Positions 54,707 through 64,000 of a stretch of DNA of 64,000 nucleotides are shown here, piece after piece. Position 1 is the stretch's first letter. Every line of letters begins with the position of its first letter. The stretch is taken from assembly GCF_964026535.1 (NCBI RefSeq), contig NZ_OZ032153.1:496001-560000 (forward strand). Direction: 5' to 3'. This DNA is from Candidatus Tisiphia endosymbiont of Sialis lutaria (GTDB lineage: Bacteria > Pseudomonadota > Alphaproteobacteria > Rickettsiales > Rickettsiaceae). The notes beneath the pieces are model-generated. The model saw nothing but the letters and a program-made list of their open reading frames with translations. It made no database searches and had not been told where the DNA came from. The position numbers and the translations under genes were made by a program.

Positions 54707-55884
54707 CAATGATTTTTCTTACAAACCACCATATAGTATTTATCATTTTTTTCTATAACTAATTCCTCACTACTTAATACAGTGAATTTAGTTTGACTTA
54801 AAGCTTCCTTGATATCTGTTATAGCAAAAATAAATTCTTTTCTTTTTAATGAAAGATTTGTAACGTTATTTATTGGCAAACAAAATGCAAAATATCCTAA
54901 TTTATCGACTATTGAATAAATATCATTAAAGTAAGTTGACAGATTCTTAGTAAAAGAAAGAGCGTTAAAACTTAATATCACATCATATTTATTAGAATGT
55001 TGCTTAATAAAGTCTGGTATAGAAACTTCTAGTATATTATCATAGATATTCATATTTAGGGCAAAAACATTCATGGCTTCTGAACTTTCTACACCAGTAA
55101 AAGTAAAGCTATCAGGAAAACGCTTTTTAACCTCAGCCCCCACTAAACCTGTATTACTACCTAGCTCTAAAATGCGGTAATTATCAGGCAAATCTGTTAT
55201 GCCACTCATAATCCTACTGACAAAATTATGAGGTAGGTATAGTTGCTTATTACTACAAAATTTGTTGTTATAATATTCAGCCGTAAGATTTCTATATTGA
55301 TGCCAAATTTGCTGAGGAATATCTGACGAATTATTATAATTTTGTAAAAAAGTTCCTAACTTGACTGGATCAGATTCAGAAGCTTTTTGTAGATGATACA
55401 AAGCCTTCTGATAATTATTTTTTAAGAAATATGTCCAACCAAGCCAGTAATTAACTTGGCAAGAATTATAGTCAATTGAGGAGAAGTTGGTGACGTCGTC
55501 CCTCGTTGCTCGCCTATTACTTATAGGCGTCGCTCCATCGCTCCTAGCCCCAAATTCCCCTGAATTGACTATAGCTTGGTCTGAATTAGAAAAAAATTTA
55601 TCAACCAATTTAAACCTTAATATAGCGTCATTTAAGTTATTCTTATATAAATGTTCTATACCAAGCTTTAAATTAGTTTCTTTTAAGTGTGTTACCTTAT
55701 ATTTTACATCGGTAAAATAATTGATCAACGTAAAAATTTTCTCCATATACCAAGATGGAAAATTTTTGCAAAAATGATAGCATGATCTCATCTTATCCTT
55801 TATTAAACCGTAACTGTTATAAATAATTTTGCTGCCAAACATAAAGTCTATGAAATTTGATTTTGTTAATATATATAATAGCAT
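54706..55884 (-). CDS. TPR-linked SAM methyltransferase with RPE-A insert
   Basis: A 392-residue protein. Residues about 65-175 look like TPR units (DAILRFKLVDKFFSNSDQA, YFLKNNYQKALYHLQKASES). Residues about 215-390 are a class I methyltransferase: RILELGSNTGLVGAEV, FTGVESSEAMNVFA, YDVILSFNALSF. Between TPR-like units, at about 105-139, an RPE-A element is read in frame (peptide with GARSDGATPISNRRATRDDV). The substrate is unknown. It begins the mlaA-mlaC operon. Confidence 0.88.
   Translation of the reverse strand: MLLYILTKSNFIDFMFGSKIIYNSYGLIKDKMRSCYHFCKNFPSWYMEKIFTLINYFTDVKYKVTHLKETNLKLGIEHLYKNNLNDAILRFKLVDKFFSNSDQAIVNSGEFGARSDGATPISNRRATRDDVTNFSSIDYNSCQVNYWLGWTYFLKNNYQKALYHLQKASESDPVKLGTFLQNYNNSSDIPQQIWHQYRNLTAEYYNNKFCSNKQLYLPHNFVSRIMSGITDLPDNYRILELGSNTGLVGAEVKKRFPDSFTFTGVESSEAMNVFALNMNIYDNILEVSIPDFIKQHSNKYDVILSFNALSFTKNLSTYFNDIYSIVDKLGYFAFCLPINNVTNLSLKRKEFIFAITDIKEALSQTKFTVLSSEELVIEKNDKYYMVVCKKNH
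55467..55573 (-). repeat. RPE-A element inside the methyltransferase gene
   Basis: A full 107-bp copy, TATAGTCAATTGAGGAG to CCCTGAATTGACTATA, in frame. Confidence 0.9.
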
Positions 55885-55919
55885 ATATATTAACTAGCAC
55901 TAATGACTTTGTCTATAAT

Positions 55920-56150
55920 TATAGTCAATTGATGAGAAGTTGGGGACGTCATTACTCGTCGCTCCTAGCCCCAAATTCTCCTGAATTGACTATACATAAA
56001 ATAAATCTAATCCCTCTTTGCTCCACCATTTTTTCTCTTCTTGTGGTAATTCTGAATTTAATAATGTTTGTCATTCCCGCGTAGGCGGGAATCTAAAATA
56101 TTGCATAAAAACCCTGAGATATTATAGATTCCCGCCTACGCGGGAATGAC
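55920..56150. repeat. Short RPE-A and a GTCATTCCCGC palindrome before aatA
   Basis: At 55920-55994 an RPE-A copy has lost its central 32 bases, keeping both arms. At 56070-56150 is the most complete GTCATTCCCGC-family palindrome in the window, with arms GTCATTCCCGCGTAGGCGGG and its exact inverse. The rest of 55885-56295 is AT-rich without a gene. Confidence 0.9.
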
Positions 56151-56295
56151 GCCCTTTTAGTTGAGACAAATGACTAAATGCTAATCAGGTTAACTATAAT
56201 GGTAAAGTAATAGATAAACTTGTCATATTGTTATTTCATATTAATTTATATATAAAATAATAATATAATAATTTAACTCGCTCAAGAATTGTTTT

Positions 56296-56336
56296 TTGAA
56301 AACAAATATAGTATATACTCTAATGATTTGAGTATA
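56296..56336 (+). promoter_or_regulatory. Candidate aatA promoter with operator-like inverted repeat
   Basis: TTGAAA (56296-56301) and TCTAAT (56319-56324), 17 bases apart, resemble -35 and -10 boxes. The inverted repeat TATACTC (56314-56320) and GAGTATA (56330-56336) overlaps the -10 box, a placement suited to a repressor. The aatA ATG is 39 bases after the -10. This is inference from pattern alone. Confidence 0.4.
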
Positions 56337-56362
56337 CTTGATAAAATTATATAGGTTCTACT

Positions 56363-57565
56363 ATGTCACTTATTGCTAAACGATTAGATTTAATAAAGCC
56401 ATCCCCTACTTTAGCCTTAGTCAAAAAAACATTTGAACTAAAAAAACTAGGCAGAGACATAATCTCCCTTGGGGCTGGTGAGCCTGACTTTGATACGCCA
56501 AATAATATCAAGGAAGCTGCAATTAAGGCTGTGCGAGATGGTTTAACAAAATATACTAATGTTGATGGTGTATTGGAGCTTAAACAAGCGGTACAGAACA
56601 AATTCAAGTATGAAAATAATTTAGATTATGATTTAGACGAGATAATCGTATCCAGTGGAGGAAAACAAGTAATCTATAATTTGTTTATGGCATCCCTTAA
56701 CCCCGGTGATGAAGTAATTATTCCTAGTCCATACTGGGTTTCATACCCAGATATGGTAATATTAGCTGACGGTATTCCGGTATTTGTTAATTGTAACATG
56801 GAAAATAATTTTAAACTTACTGTTAATGTTCTAGAGCGAGTAATTAGCAAAAAAACTAAATGGTTAATTATTAATTCGCCGAGTAATCCAACAGGGGGGG
56901 CATATTCTTATCAAGAATTAGCTGATATTGCTGAATTATTACGCAAATATCCCAACATAAATATTATGTCTGATGATATTTATGAGCATATTATTTTTGA
57001 TGATTTTAAGTTTTATACTTTTGCTCAAGTGGCACCGGATTTAAAAGATCGAATATTTACGGTTAATGGTGTATCAAAAGCTTATTCTATGACAGGATGG
57101 CGTATAGGATACGGAGCTGGTACTAAATCATTAATTAAGGCAATGGCTATTATTCAGTCACAAAGTACTTCTAATCCTTGCTCTATAAGCCAAATGGCAG
57201 CCATTGAAGCTTTAACTGGCCCTCAAGATTTTATTAAGTCTAATGCAAAAAACTTTCAAGAAAAACGTGACTTAACCTTATCAATCCTAAATGATATCAA
57301 GGGTATTAGTTGTTATAAGCCGGCAGGAGCATTCTATTTATTTCCTAAATGTAATGAATTATTTGGGCTTAAAACCCCCTCTAATAAAATTATCAAAGAT
57401 AGTAATGATTTTGGAGAATATTTGCTTGAAGAATGTAGTGTGGCAGTTGTTCCTGGTATTGCATTCGGTTTAGAAAATTATTTCAGAATTTCTTACGCAA
57501 CTTCGATAAAAAATTTGGAGCAAGCATGCTTGCGTATAAAAAATGCTTGTCATCAATTAAAATGA
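56363..57565 (+). CDS. aatA: Aspartate aminotransferase (class I)
   Basis: A PLP aminotransferase of 400 residues with ISLGAGEPDFDTP, GGKQVIYNLFMA, PSPYWVSYPDM, NSPSNPTGGAYS, MSDDIYEHI and the Schiff-base lysine in VNGVSKAYSMTGWRIGY. It is the Rickettsia AatA type. The next gene starts within its stop (ATGA), and the order aatA-DUF374-waaA agrees with what I recall from R. prowazekii. Confidence 0.95.
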   Translation: MSLIAKRLDLIKPSPTLALVKKTFELKKLGRDIISLGAGEPDFDTPNNIKEAAIKAVRDGLTKYTNVDGVLELKQAVQNKFKYENNLDYDLDEIIVSSGGKQVIYNLFMASLNPGDEVIIPSPYWVSYPDMVILADGIPVFVNCNMENNFKLTVNVLERVISKKTKWLIINSPSNPTGGAYSYQELADIAELLRKYPNINIMSDDIYEHIIFDDFKFYTFAQVAPDLKDRIFTVNGVSKAYSMTGWRIGYGAGTKSLIKAMAIIQSQSTSNPCSISQMAAIEALTGPQDFIKSNAKNFQEKRDLTLSILNDIKGISCYKPAGAFYLFPKCNELFGLKTPSNKIIKDSNDFGEYLLEECSVAVVPGIAFGLENYFRISYATSIKNLEQACLRIKNACHQLK

Positions 57566-58203
57566 TCAAGAAACTTCTTAAAAAGAATAATTTTGCACTT
57601 AGTGTAGTCACTAAATTATTGTATAGTTATTTGAGAGTGGTTTATTTTACCTGTCGTTGGCAGTTTGTTTTTCCAGATGGTTACAATGAACAGCAATTTT
57701 TAGCACAAAAAGGGGCAATTTTTGCTTTTTGGCATAACAGGCTCGCTTTGGGTCCAGGAATATTTACCGGTCATAAAGACATCCATGCCCTTATTTCTCC
57801 TCATTCTGATGGTAAAATAATTAGTGATATTGTCAATAAATTCGGCTTTGGGGTAATAAATGGCTCTACTAATAAAAATTCTGTGGTAGCTTTAAAAGCC
57901 ATTATCAAAAAATTACATAATGGTAGTAATATAGTAATTACCCCAGATGGTCCGCGTGGACCTATTTACAAAATAAATAGTAATATTAACAAAGTGGCTC
58001 AAAAATATAATATAAAATTAATACCGGTTTCTTGTAAGGCTTCTAGATATTTTTTACTTAAAAGTTGGGATAAACTGATTATGCCGCTACCTTTTGGTAA
58101 AATAACGGCTTTTATAGGTTTGCCACTAATTTTTATGGGCAATGAAAATCAAGATGATATTAATTTAGCCCAAGCATTAAACATCAGTGAAATAAACTCA
58201 TGA
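57562..58203 (+). CDS. DUF374 lysophospholipid-acyltransferase-like protein
   Basis: I start it at MIKKLLKKNN, whose ATG overlaps the aatA stop; the open frame begins 12 codons earlier. The 213-residue product has an N-terminal hydrophobic helix, the acyltransferase-like AIFAFWHNRLAL, SPHSDGKIISDIV, GSTNKNSVVALK and ITPDGPRGPIYKI, all DUF374 marks. The family is thought to acylate lipid precursors of the envelope. Its stop overlaps the waaA ATG by four bases, so it is co-transcribed with the Kdo transferase. Confidence 0.9.
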   Translation: MIKKLLKKNNFALSVVTKLLYSYLRVVYFTCRWQFVFPDGYNEQQFLAQKGAIFAFWHNRLALGPGIFTGHKDIHALISPHSDGKIISDIVNKFGFGVINGSTNKNSVVALKAIIKKLHNGSNIVITPDGPRGPIYKINSNINKVAQKYNIKLIPVSCKASRYFLLKSWDKLIMPLPFGKITAFIGLPLIFMGNENQDDINLAQALNISEINS

Positions 58204-59600
58204 TCTATTTATATCATATCTTAAGTTTCCTATTTCTTCCACTATATGTTCTTTTATTGGTATTGAGAGTTATTGTTGGCAAAGAAGATATAAAGCGTAT
58301 AGGGGAACGTTTTGCTATTGGGCATACACATACTATAATCAATTCAGGAGGATTGGGTAGTAGGAACGATGGAGTGACGCCTATAAGTAATAGGCAAGCG
58401 ACGAGTAACGACGTCAGCAACTTCTCATCAATTAACTATAAACGAAATGAAACTTTAGTTTGGATACATGCCGCCAGTGTAGGGGAATCTATGATAGCTC
58501 TTACCTTAGTTGAAAATATTAATGATCTTTGGCTAAAAAGAACGATGCCAAAAACCACCTTAAAGTTTTTGGTTACTTCAGGAACCAAATCTTCTGCAAA
58601 AATATTACAACAAAAGTTACCTGTAAATGCTGTTCATCAACTAATTCCTATAGACAATATTATTTTTGTTAAGAAATTTTTTAGAAATTGGCAACCAACT
58701 CTAGGAATCTTTGTTGAATCAGAATTATGGCCATGTCTAATTAGCGAAGGGAAGAAACATTGTAAATTATTATTACTGAATGCTCGTATTTCTGATAAAT
58801 CATTTGCATCATGGAAAAAAATAAGCTCATTTTTTAGGGCAATCACCTCTAATTTTAGTGAAATTATTGTTCAAAGTAACATCGATTATGAAAAATTTAT
58901 GCAACTTGGTATGAGCAATATAAATAATTTAGGCAATATCAAATTTGCCAACAAAAAATTACCGGTAAATGAACAAGAATTAACAATTTTAGCACAATAT
59001 ATGAGTGCTAAAAGAATTATTGTATTTGCCAGCACTCATCTGGAAGATGAAACAGTATTACTGAATATTATAAAACCAATAAAACAACGATATCCAAATT
59101 GCTATTTTATTCTAATTCCACGCCATCCTGAACGTAAAAATGATATAGGGAAAGCGTGTACCCAACTAAATTTAACCTATAGTATCAAGTCTGAACAAAA
59201 TATACCTATTCTGACTGATGATCTTTACATTGTTGATAAATTTGGAGAACTAGGATTATTTTTTAGCATATCTTATATTTCATTTGTTGGCGGTTCATTT
59301 AAACAAGGTGGACATAACGTACTTGAACCAGCATATTTTGCTAATTATATTATATTTGGACCAGATATGAGTAATTTTGCTAATATTGCTAATGAAATGC
59401 TTGCAAATAAAGCTGCTACGCAAATTCAAAACGAAAGTGATTTATTGAATAAAATGGAATATTTGCTATCTGAAACTGGTATCGAGGAAGCTAAAATTTA
59501 TCAGACTAATGCCTTAGAATTTGTTAATAAAAACCAACAGATTTTAGGTAATTATTTAGCTATTATAGAAAAATATTTGTTAGTAGGAGTAAATAATTAA
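58200..59600 (+). CDS. waaA: Kdo transferase WaaA with RPE-A insert
   Basis: WaaA adds Kdo to lipid IVA in LPS assembly. A membrane-anchoring N-terminal helix is followed by GERFAIG, then an RPE-A insert at residues about 46-80 (peptide with SRNDGVTPISNRQATSND), and then the usual core: WIHAASVGES, FVTSGTKSSA-like LVTSGTKSSAK, ESELWPCLI, NARISDKSF, ASTHLEDE, PRHPERK and FVGGSFKQGGHNVLEPA. The insert lies just before the first beta-strand of the GT-B fold. Total length 466. Confidence 0.94.
   Translation: MIYLYHILSFLFLPLYVLLLVLRVIVGKEDIKRIGERFAIGHTHTIINSGGLGSRNDGVTPISNRQATSNDVSNFSSINYKRNETLVWIHAASVGESMIALTLVENINDLWLKRTMPKTTLKFLVTSGTKSSAKILQQKLPVNAVHQLIPIDNIIFVKKFFRNWQPTLGIFVESELWPCLISEGKKHCKLLLLNARISDKSFASWKKISSFFRAITSNFSEIIVQSNIDYEKFMQLGMSNINNLGNIKFANKKLPVNEQELTILAQYMSAKRIIVFASTHLEDETVLLNIIKPIKQRYPNCYFILIPRHPERKNDIGKACTQLNLTYSIKSEQNIPILTDDLYIVDKFGELGLFFSISYISFVGGSFKQGGHNVLEPAYFANYIIFGPDMSNFANIANEMLANKAATQIQNESDLLNKMEYLLSETGIEEAKIYQTNALEFVNKNQQILGNYLAIIEKYLLVGVNN
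58334..58440 (+). repeat. RPE-A element inside waaA
   Basis: A 107-bp copy with slightly changed arms (TATAATCAATTCAGGAGG and CATCAATTAACTATA). The frame is open throughout. Confidence 0.9.
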
Positions 59601-60232
59601 TGTCATATTCAAATGAGCGGAGTGTACATTTAGTACATGAACACGCGAATGCCCCGAAGTTTTGCAGAACCAATTCTTCAAAGCATTCGAGTATACATGT
59701 TGTATTAGTTGATGAACAAGATAATATTCTTGGAACAGAGGATAAATTGACGGTTCATAATTCTAATACACCATTGCATAGAGGGGTTTCTGTGTTTCTT
59801 TTCAATAGTCAAAAGGACATCTTGATACAAAGAAGAAGCTTACTCAAAAAAACCTGGGGTGGATTTTGGTCTAATAGTTTTTGTGGACATCCACAAATTA
59901 ACGAAACTTACGAGCAAGCTGTTTATAGGCATGCAAAATTTGAATTAGGCTTGGTCAGCTTGCAGAAAGTATATTTTATTGCTAATTATCGTTATAAATT
60001 TGCTATAAATAATATTGTGGAAAATGAGATATGTCCGATATATTTAGCTTTATCAGATGATGTTATCAGAATAAATGAACAAGAAATAGCAGAAGTAAAA
60101 TTACTTAAATGGCAAGATTTTAAGTTATACACAGAGGAATACTCAGCCAACTTTTCTCCTTGGTGTAAAGAAGAGCTTAAAATATTAGAAAATAGCGAAA
60201 TATTCAAAAAATTTATGGATTCAGCTTTATAA
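59600..60232 (+). CDS. idi: Type 1 isopentenyl-diphosphate delta-isomerase, with RPE-B-derived N-terminus
   Basis: IDI interconverts IPP and DMAPP. The type 1 (NUDIX-fold) features are GVSVFLFNSQKDILIQRRS, KKTWGGFWSNSFCGHP with the catalytic Cys, and VENEICPIYLAL with the catalytic Glu, then EVKLLKW. The first ~30 residues (containing ANAPKFCRTNSSKHSSIH) come from an RPE-B element at 59606-59702, so the normal start of the fold (VVLVDEQDNILG) is at residue 34. It shares one base with the waaA stop (TAATG). Rickettsiae lack the MEP pathway and take up isoprenoid precursors from the host. Confidence 0.9.
   Translation: MSYSNERSVHLVHEHANAPKFCRTNSSKHSSIHVVLVDEQDNILGTEDKLTVHNSNTPLHRGVSVFLFNSQKDILIQRRSLLKKTWGGFWSNSFCGHPQINETYEQAVYRHAKFELGLVSLQKVYFIANYRYKFAINNIVENEICPIYLALSDDVIRINEQEIAEVKLLKWQDFKLYTEEYSANFSPWCKEELKILENSEIFKKFMDSAL
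59606..59702 (+). repeat. RPE-B element at the 5' end of idi
   Basis: It matches the uvrC copy in the opposite orientation over GAATTGG-flanked words: CCCGAAGTTTTGC, AATTCTTCAAAGCATTCGAG and TAT. It encodes the N-terminal 30 residues of Idi directly after the first few codons. Confidence 0.85.
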
Positions 60233-60282
60233 TTATAGTATAAAACTGGACTAATAAGTATATTCTGCAAATAATGTGAATA

Positions 60283-60447
60283 TATATGTCAATTCAGGAG
60301 GAGCGGGTAGCATGCCGTTACCAACTTCTCATCAATGACTATAGTTAATTCAGGAGAATTTGGGGCTAGGAACGATGGAGCGACGCCTATAAGTAATAGG
60401 CGAGCGACGAGTGACAACGTCCCCAACTTCTCATCAGTTGACCATAT
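60283..60447. repeat. Two RPE-A copies in tandem before tRNA-Ala
   Basis: The first (60283-60343) has lost its middle; the second (60340-60447) is full size. They share the four bases TATA at their junction, so one may have inserted at the edge of the other. Confidence 0.85.
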
Positions 60448-60460
60448 ATGGGATATTTTA

Positions 60461-60536
<76 letters not shown>

Positions 60537-60583
60537 GATATAAAGGCTTTTCAGCAATTTTATAATTCTCTAAAAAAATTTCT

Positions 60584-60610
60584 ATGGCTATCTCATAGCT
60601 GTTTTTTTAT
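60584..60610 (+). terminator. Terminator after tRNA-Ala
   Basis: The hairpin GGCTAT-CTC-ATAGCT is followed by a run of seven T residues, a Rho-independent pattern about 50 bases after the tRNA. Confidence 0.65.
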
Positions 60611-60674
60611 TAAAACTCCCCAAATTTAACCTACAAAAAGGTCTATTTTTAACCGTTTTTCACGGGGAGGAAGT

Positions 60675-60941
60675 ATGGCAGAATCATTAACTTTTCCCAA
60701 CGCCTTAGTTGAAAATCCTGATACTATCTTTTATAATATAGTCGGTAATTTCGTCCCACCTGAATGGCGAAACCTTACCAATAATTATGGTAAGCAATTA
60801 AGTAAAACTTCTCGTCAACTTCTATCTTTAATAGTTTCTCGCCTACAGGTTTATCAAAAAGATAAACTATCGGAAGAATTACAAGAAGGCTATCACTTTT
60901 TCGAAAAAGAGCTAGGTTCTGTTGACAAAATTTTATGTTAA
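60675..60941 (+). CDS. 88-residue hypothetical protein
   Basis: I do not recognise this protein. It has a strong ribosome site (GGGAGGAAG). The sequence (VPPEWRNLTNNYGKQLSKTS, RLQVYQKDKLSEELQEGYHF) is soluble and probably helical. It ends 81 bases before an IS5-type transposase fragment, so it may be the surviving N-terminus of a longer gene. Confidence 0.5.
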   Translation: MAESLTFPNALVENPDTIFYNIVGNFVPPEWRNLTNNYGKQLSKTSRQLLSLIVSRLQVYQKDKLSEELQEGYHFFEKELGSVDKILC

Positions 60942-61021
60942 GTTATCAGAGGAGAATAAAGAAGTTGCAATAGTAAGAAGAAATGGTAGTTTCTAGTTAT
61001 CGAAACCAAGAAACTACCAAT

Positions 61022-61429
61022 ATGAAGTATTACATAGAAGACCAAGCATGGGAAGCAATTTTATCATTTTTTAAGAAAAAAAAAGCTATACACAACAAGA
61101 ATGAGGAAAAAATAAGACAGTTTATTGAAGCAATATGGTTTATTGCTAGAACAGGTTGTCAATGGCGTCTTCTGCCTGATTATTATGGTTGTTGGTACAG
61201 TGTTTATCGCAGATTTAAGAGATGGGTTGACAAAGGCATATGGGAAGCTTTAATGGATCATGTTAATGTTTTTAGGCAATACCTAACCCAGAATAATTTA
61301 AAAATTGCAGAAAAGTACAAGACGTCTATTATAGTTAGTTTAGGAAGATTGGCCATATCAAAGTATATTCAGCTATTGATTGTGACTTTTAATTACTTTG
61401 TAAGGGTTGTTTTATATAAATATGTTTGA
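61022..61429 (+). pseudogene. IS5-family transposase N-terminal fragment
   Basis: MKYYIEDQAWEAILSFFKKK, then FIEAIWFIARTGCQWRLLPD and YSVYRRFKRWVDKGIWEAL, is the DUF4096-type N-terminus of IS5 transposases (first ORF). After about residue 85 it runs into unrelated sequence that includes a CATTGCGAG-family outer arm (AATTTAAAAATTGCAGAAAA), so the element is cut there and the catalytic DDE part is absent. Confidence 0.8.
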
Positions 61430-61526
61430 CAAATGTGAAATAATTCGGTAAAGTTGGTTACACTTAGTATCAATTCCCAAAAAATTAATTATCTATCCGG
61501 AAATATAAAGAATATTTAATGTTCTG

Positions 61527-61741
61527 CTAGGAGACTGCCTATGATAATTAATTAGTTATCATAGGTAGCCTCCTAGGAGGTTGCCTTCAATAACTAAAGT
61601 AATTCTATATTTGGCTCTTTTTGGCTGCGAATAAACATGGTTTTCTTGAAATAGATATACTATTTCTGCAAAAATCATATCTATTCTCGTCGAAAAATAG
61701 CTTAAAATATAATTAATTAGTTATCGCAGGCAGCCTCCTAG
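61527..61741. repeat. Hairpin and second copy of the dispersed repeat upstream of rho
   Basis: A perfect-looking palindrome lies at 61527-61576 (CTAGGAGACTGCCTATGATA and its inverse ending GGTAGCCTCCTAG). At 61630-61741 is the second copy of the repeat found at 1-109. The rest of 61430-61785 has no gene I can support. Confidence 0.8.
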
Positions 61742-61785
61742 TACAAATGTACACAAGGATTCCCTCGATTGATTTTGACAACAAA

Positions 61786-61878
61786 ATGATCAAAAGTAAT
61801 GATCAAAAGCAGAATGCTCTGAGAAAACCAAAACGAGCTGGAAAGAATACAGTTTTTAAAAAGTCTCATCTTAATTAA
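61786..61878 (+). other. Possible 30-residue leader ORF before rho
   Basis: An ATG-initiated frame (MIKSNDQKQNALRKPKRAGK, then KSHLN) ends 18 bases before the rho start. It is very basic. Several bacteria, E. coli included, have a short rho leader ORF, but no ribosome site is evident here and the position could be chance; a lost gene tail is an alternative. Confidence 0.3.
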
Positions 61879-61896
61879 ATCTAAAAAAAATAAAAT

Positions 61897-64000
<2,104 letters not shown>

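Overview
The window is a low-GC chromosome segment from an obligate intracellular alphaproteobacterium of the Rickettsiaceae, most likely Rickettsia or a close relative. The evidence is a Tlc1-type ATP/ADP translocase, an alphaproteobacterial 5-aminolevulinate synthase, the tilS-ftsH-sdhB and aatA-DUF374-waaA gene strings, an APRc-like membrane retropepsin, and many short palindromic repeats inserted in frame inside protein genes (Rickettsia palindromic element behaviour). Assignment to a species or group is inference; the repeat and transposon load suggests a repeat-rich endosymbiont rather than a reduced spotted-fever or typhus group genome.

Layout. 1-8.4 kb: tlc1, a small exported coiled-coil protein, tilS, ftsH, sdhB, hemA. 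8.4-15.1 kb: mutL and a 52-residue zinc-finger gene, an IS110 remnant, a large lineage-specific protein, bolA, an EAL-domain protein. 15.1-24 kb: uvrC, a sodium/solute symporter, tsaE, licD-like, manC, NUDIX, RNHCP and a four-level nest of palindromes. 24-31.5 kb: two paralogous beta-barrel proteins, a DUF2125 protein, the hscB-hscA-fdx iron-sulfur cluster, tRNA-Ser(GGA), nth, a glutaredoxin with a changed active site. 31.5-45.6 kb: IS110 remnants, PAP2 phosphatase, MBL hydrolase, ABC ATPase, APRc-like protease, a single-chain nuclease/methyltransferase/specificity protein, nuoF, a secreted adenosine deaminase-like protein, a threonine dehydratase-like enzyme and lon. 45.6-53.3 kb is a mobile-element pile-up: an intact IS256-type element, a TPR gene, and a complete 3.9-kb Tn5053/Tn7-type transposon (resolvase, DDE transposase, AAA+ helper) with ~240-bp terminal inverted repeats, next to IS110 debris. 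53.3-64 kb: mlaC, mlaA, a methyltransferase, aatA, a DUF374 acyltransferase, waaA, idi, tRNA-Ala(GGC), an IS5 fragment, rho and the start of mdh.

The core genes fit host-dependent life: ATP import, haem and Fe-S synthesis, respiratory complexes I and II, outer-membrane lipid homeostasis (MlaA/MlaC), Kdo transfer for LPS and use of isoprenoid precursors. At least four repeat families are scattered through the intergenic DNA. They also sit inside or at the ends of mutL, bolA, uvrC, the NUDIX gene, hscA, the TPR-methyltransferase, waaA and idi, where they add about 30-45 residues without breaking the frame.

The strongest leads are the Tn5053/Tn7-like transposon with regularly spaced GGCTCA sites in its ends; the conserved non-coding 3' region shared by otherwise decayed IS110 elements, which looks like a bridge-RNA locus; the nested palindromes at 22.8-23.3 kb; and the fused restriction-modification protein.
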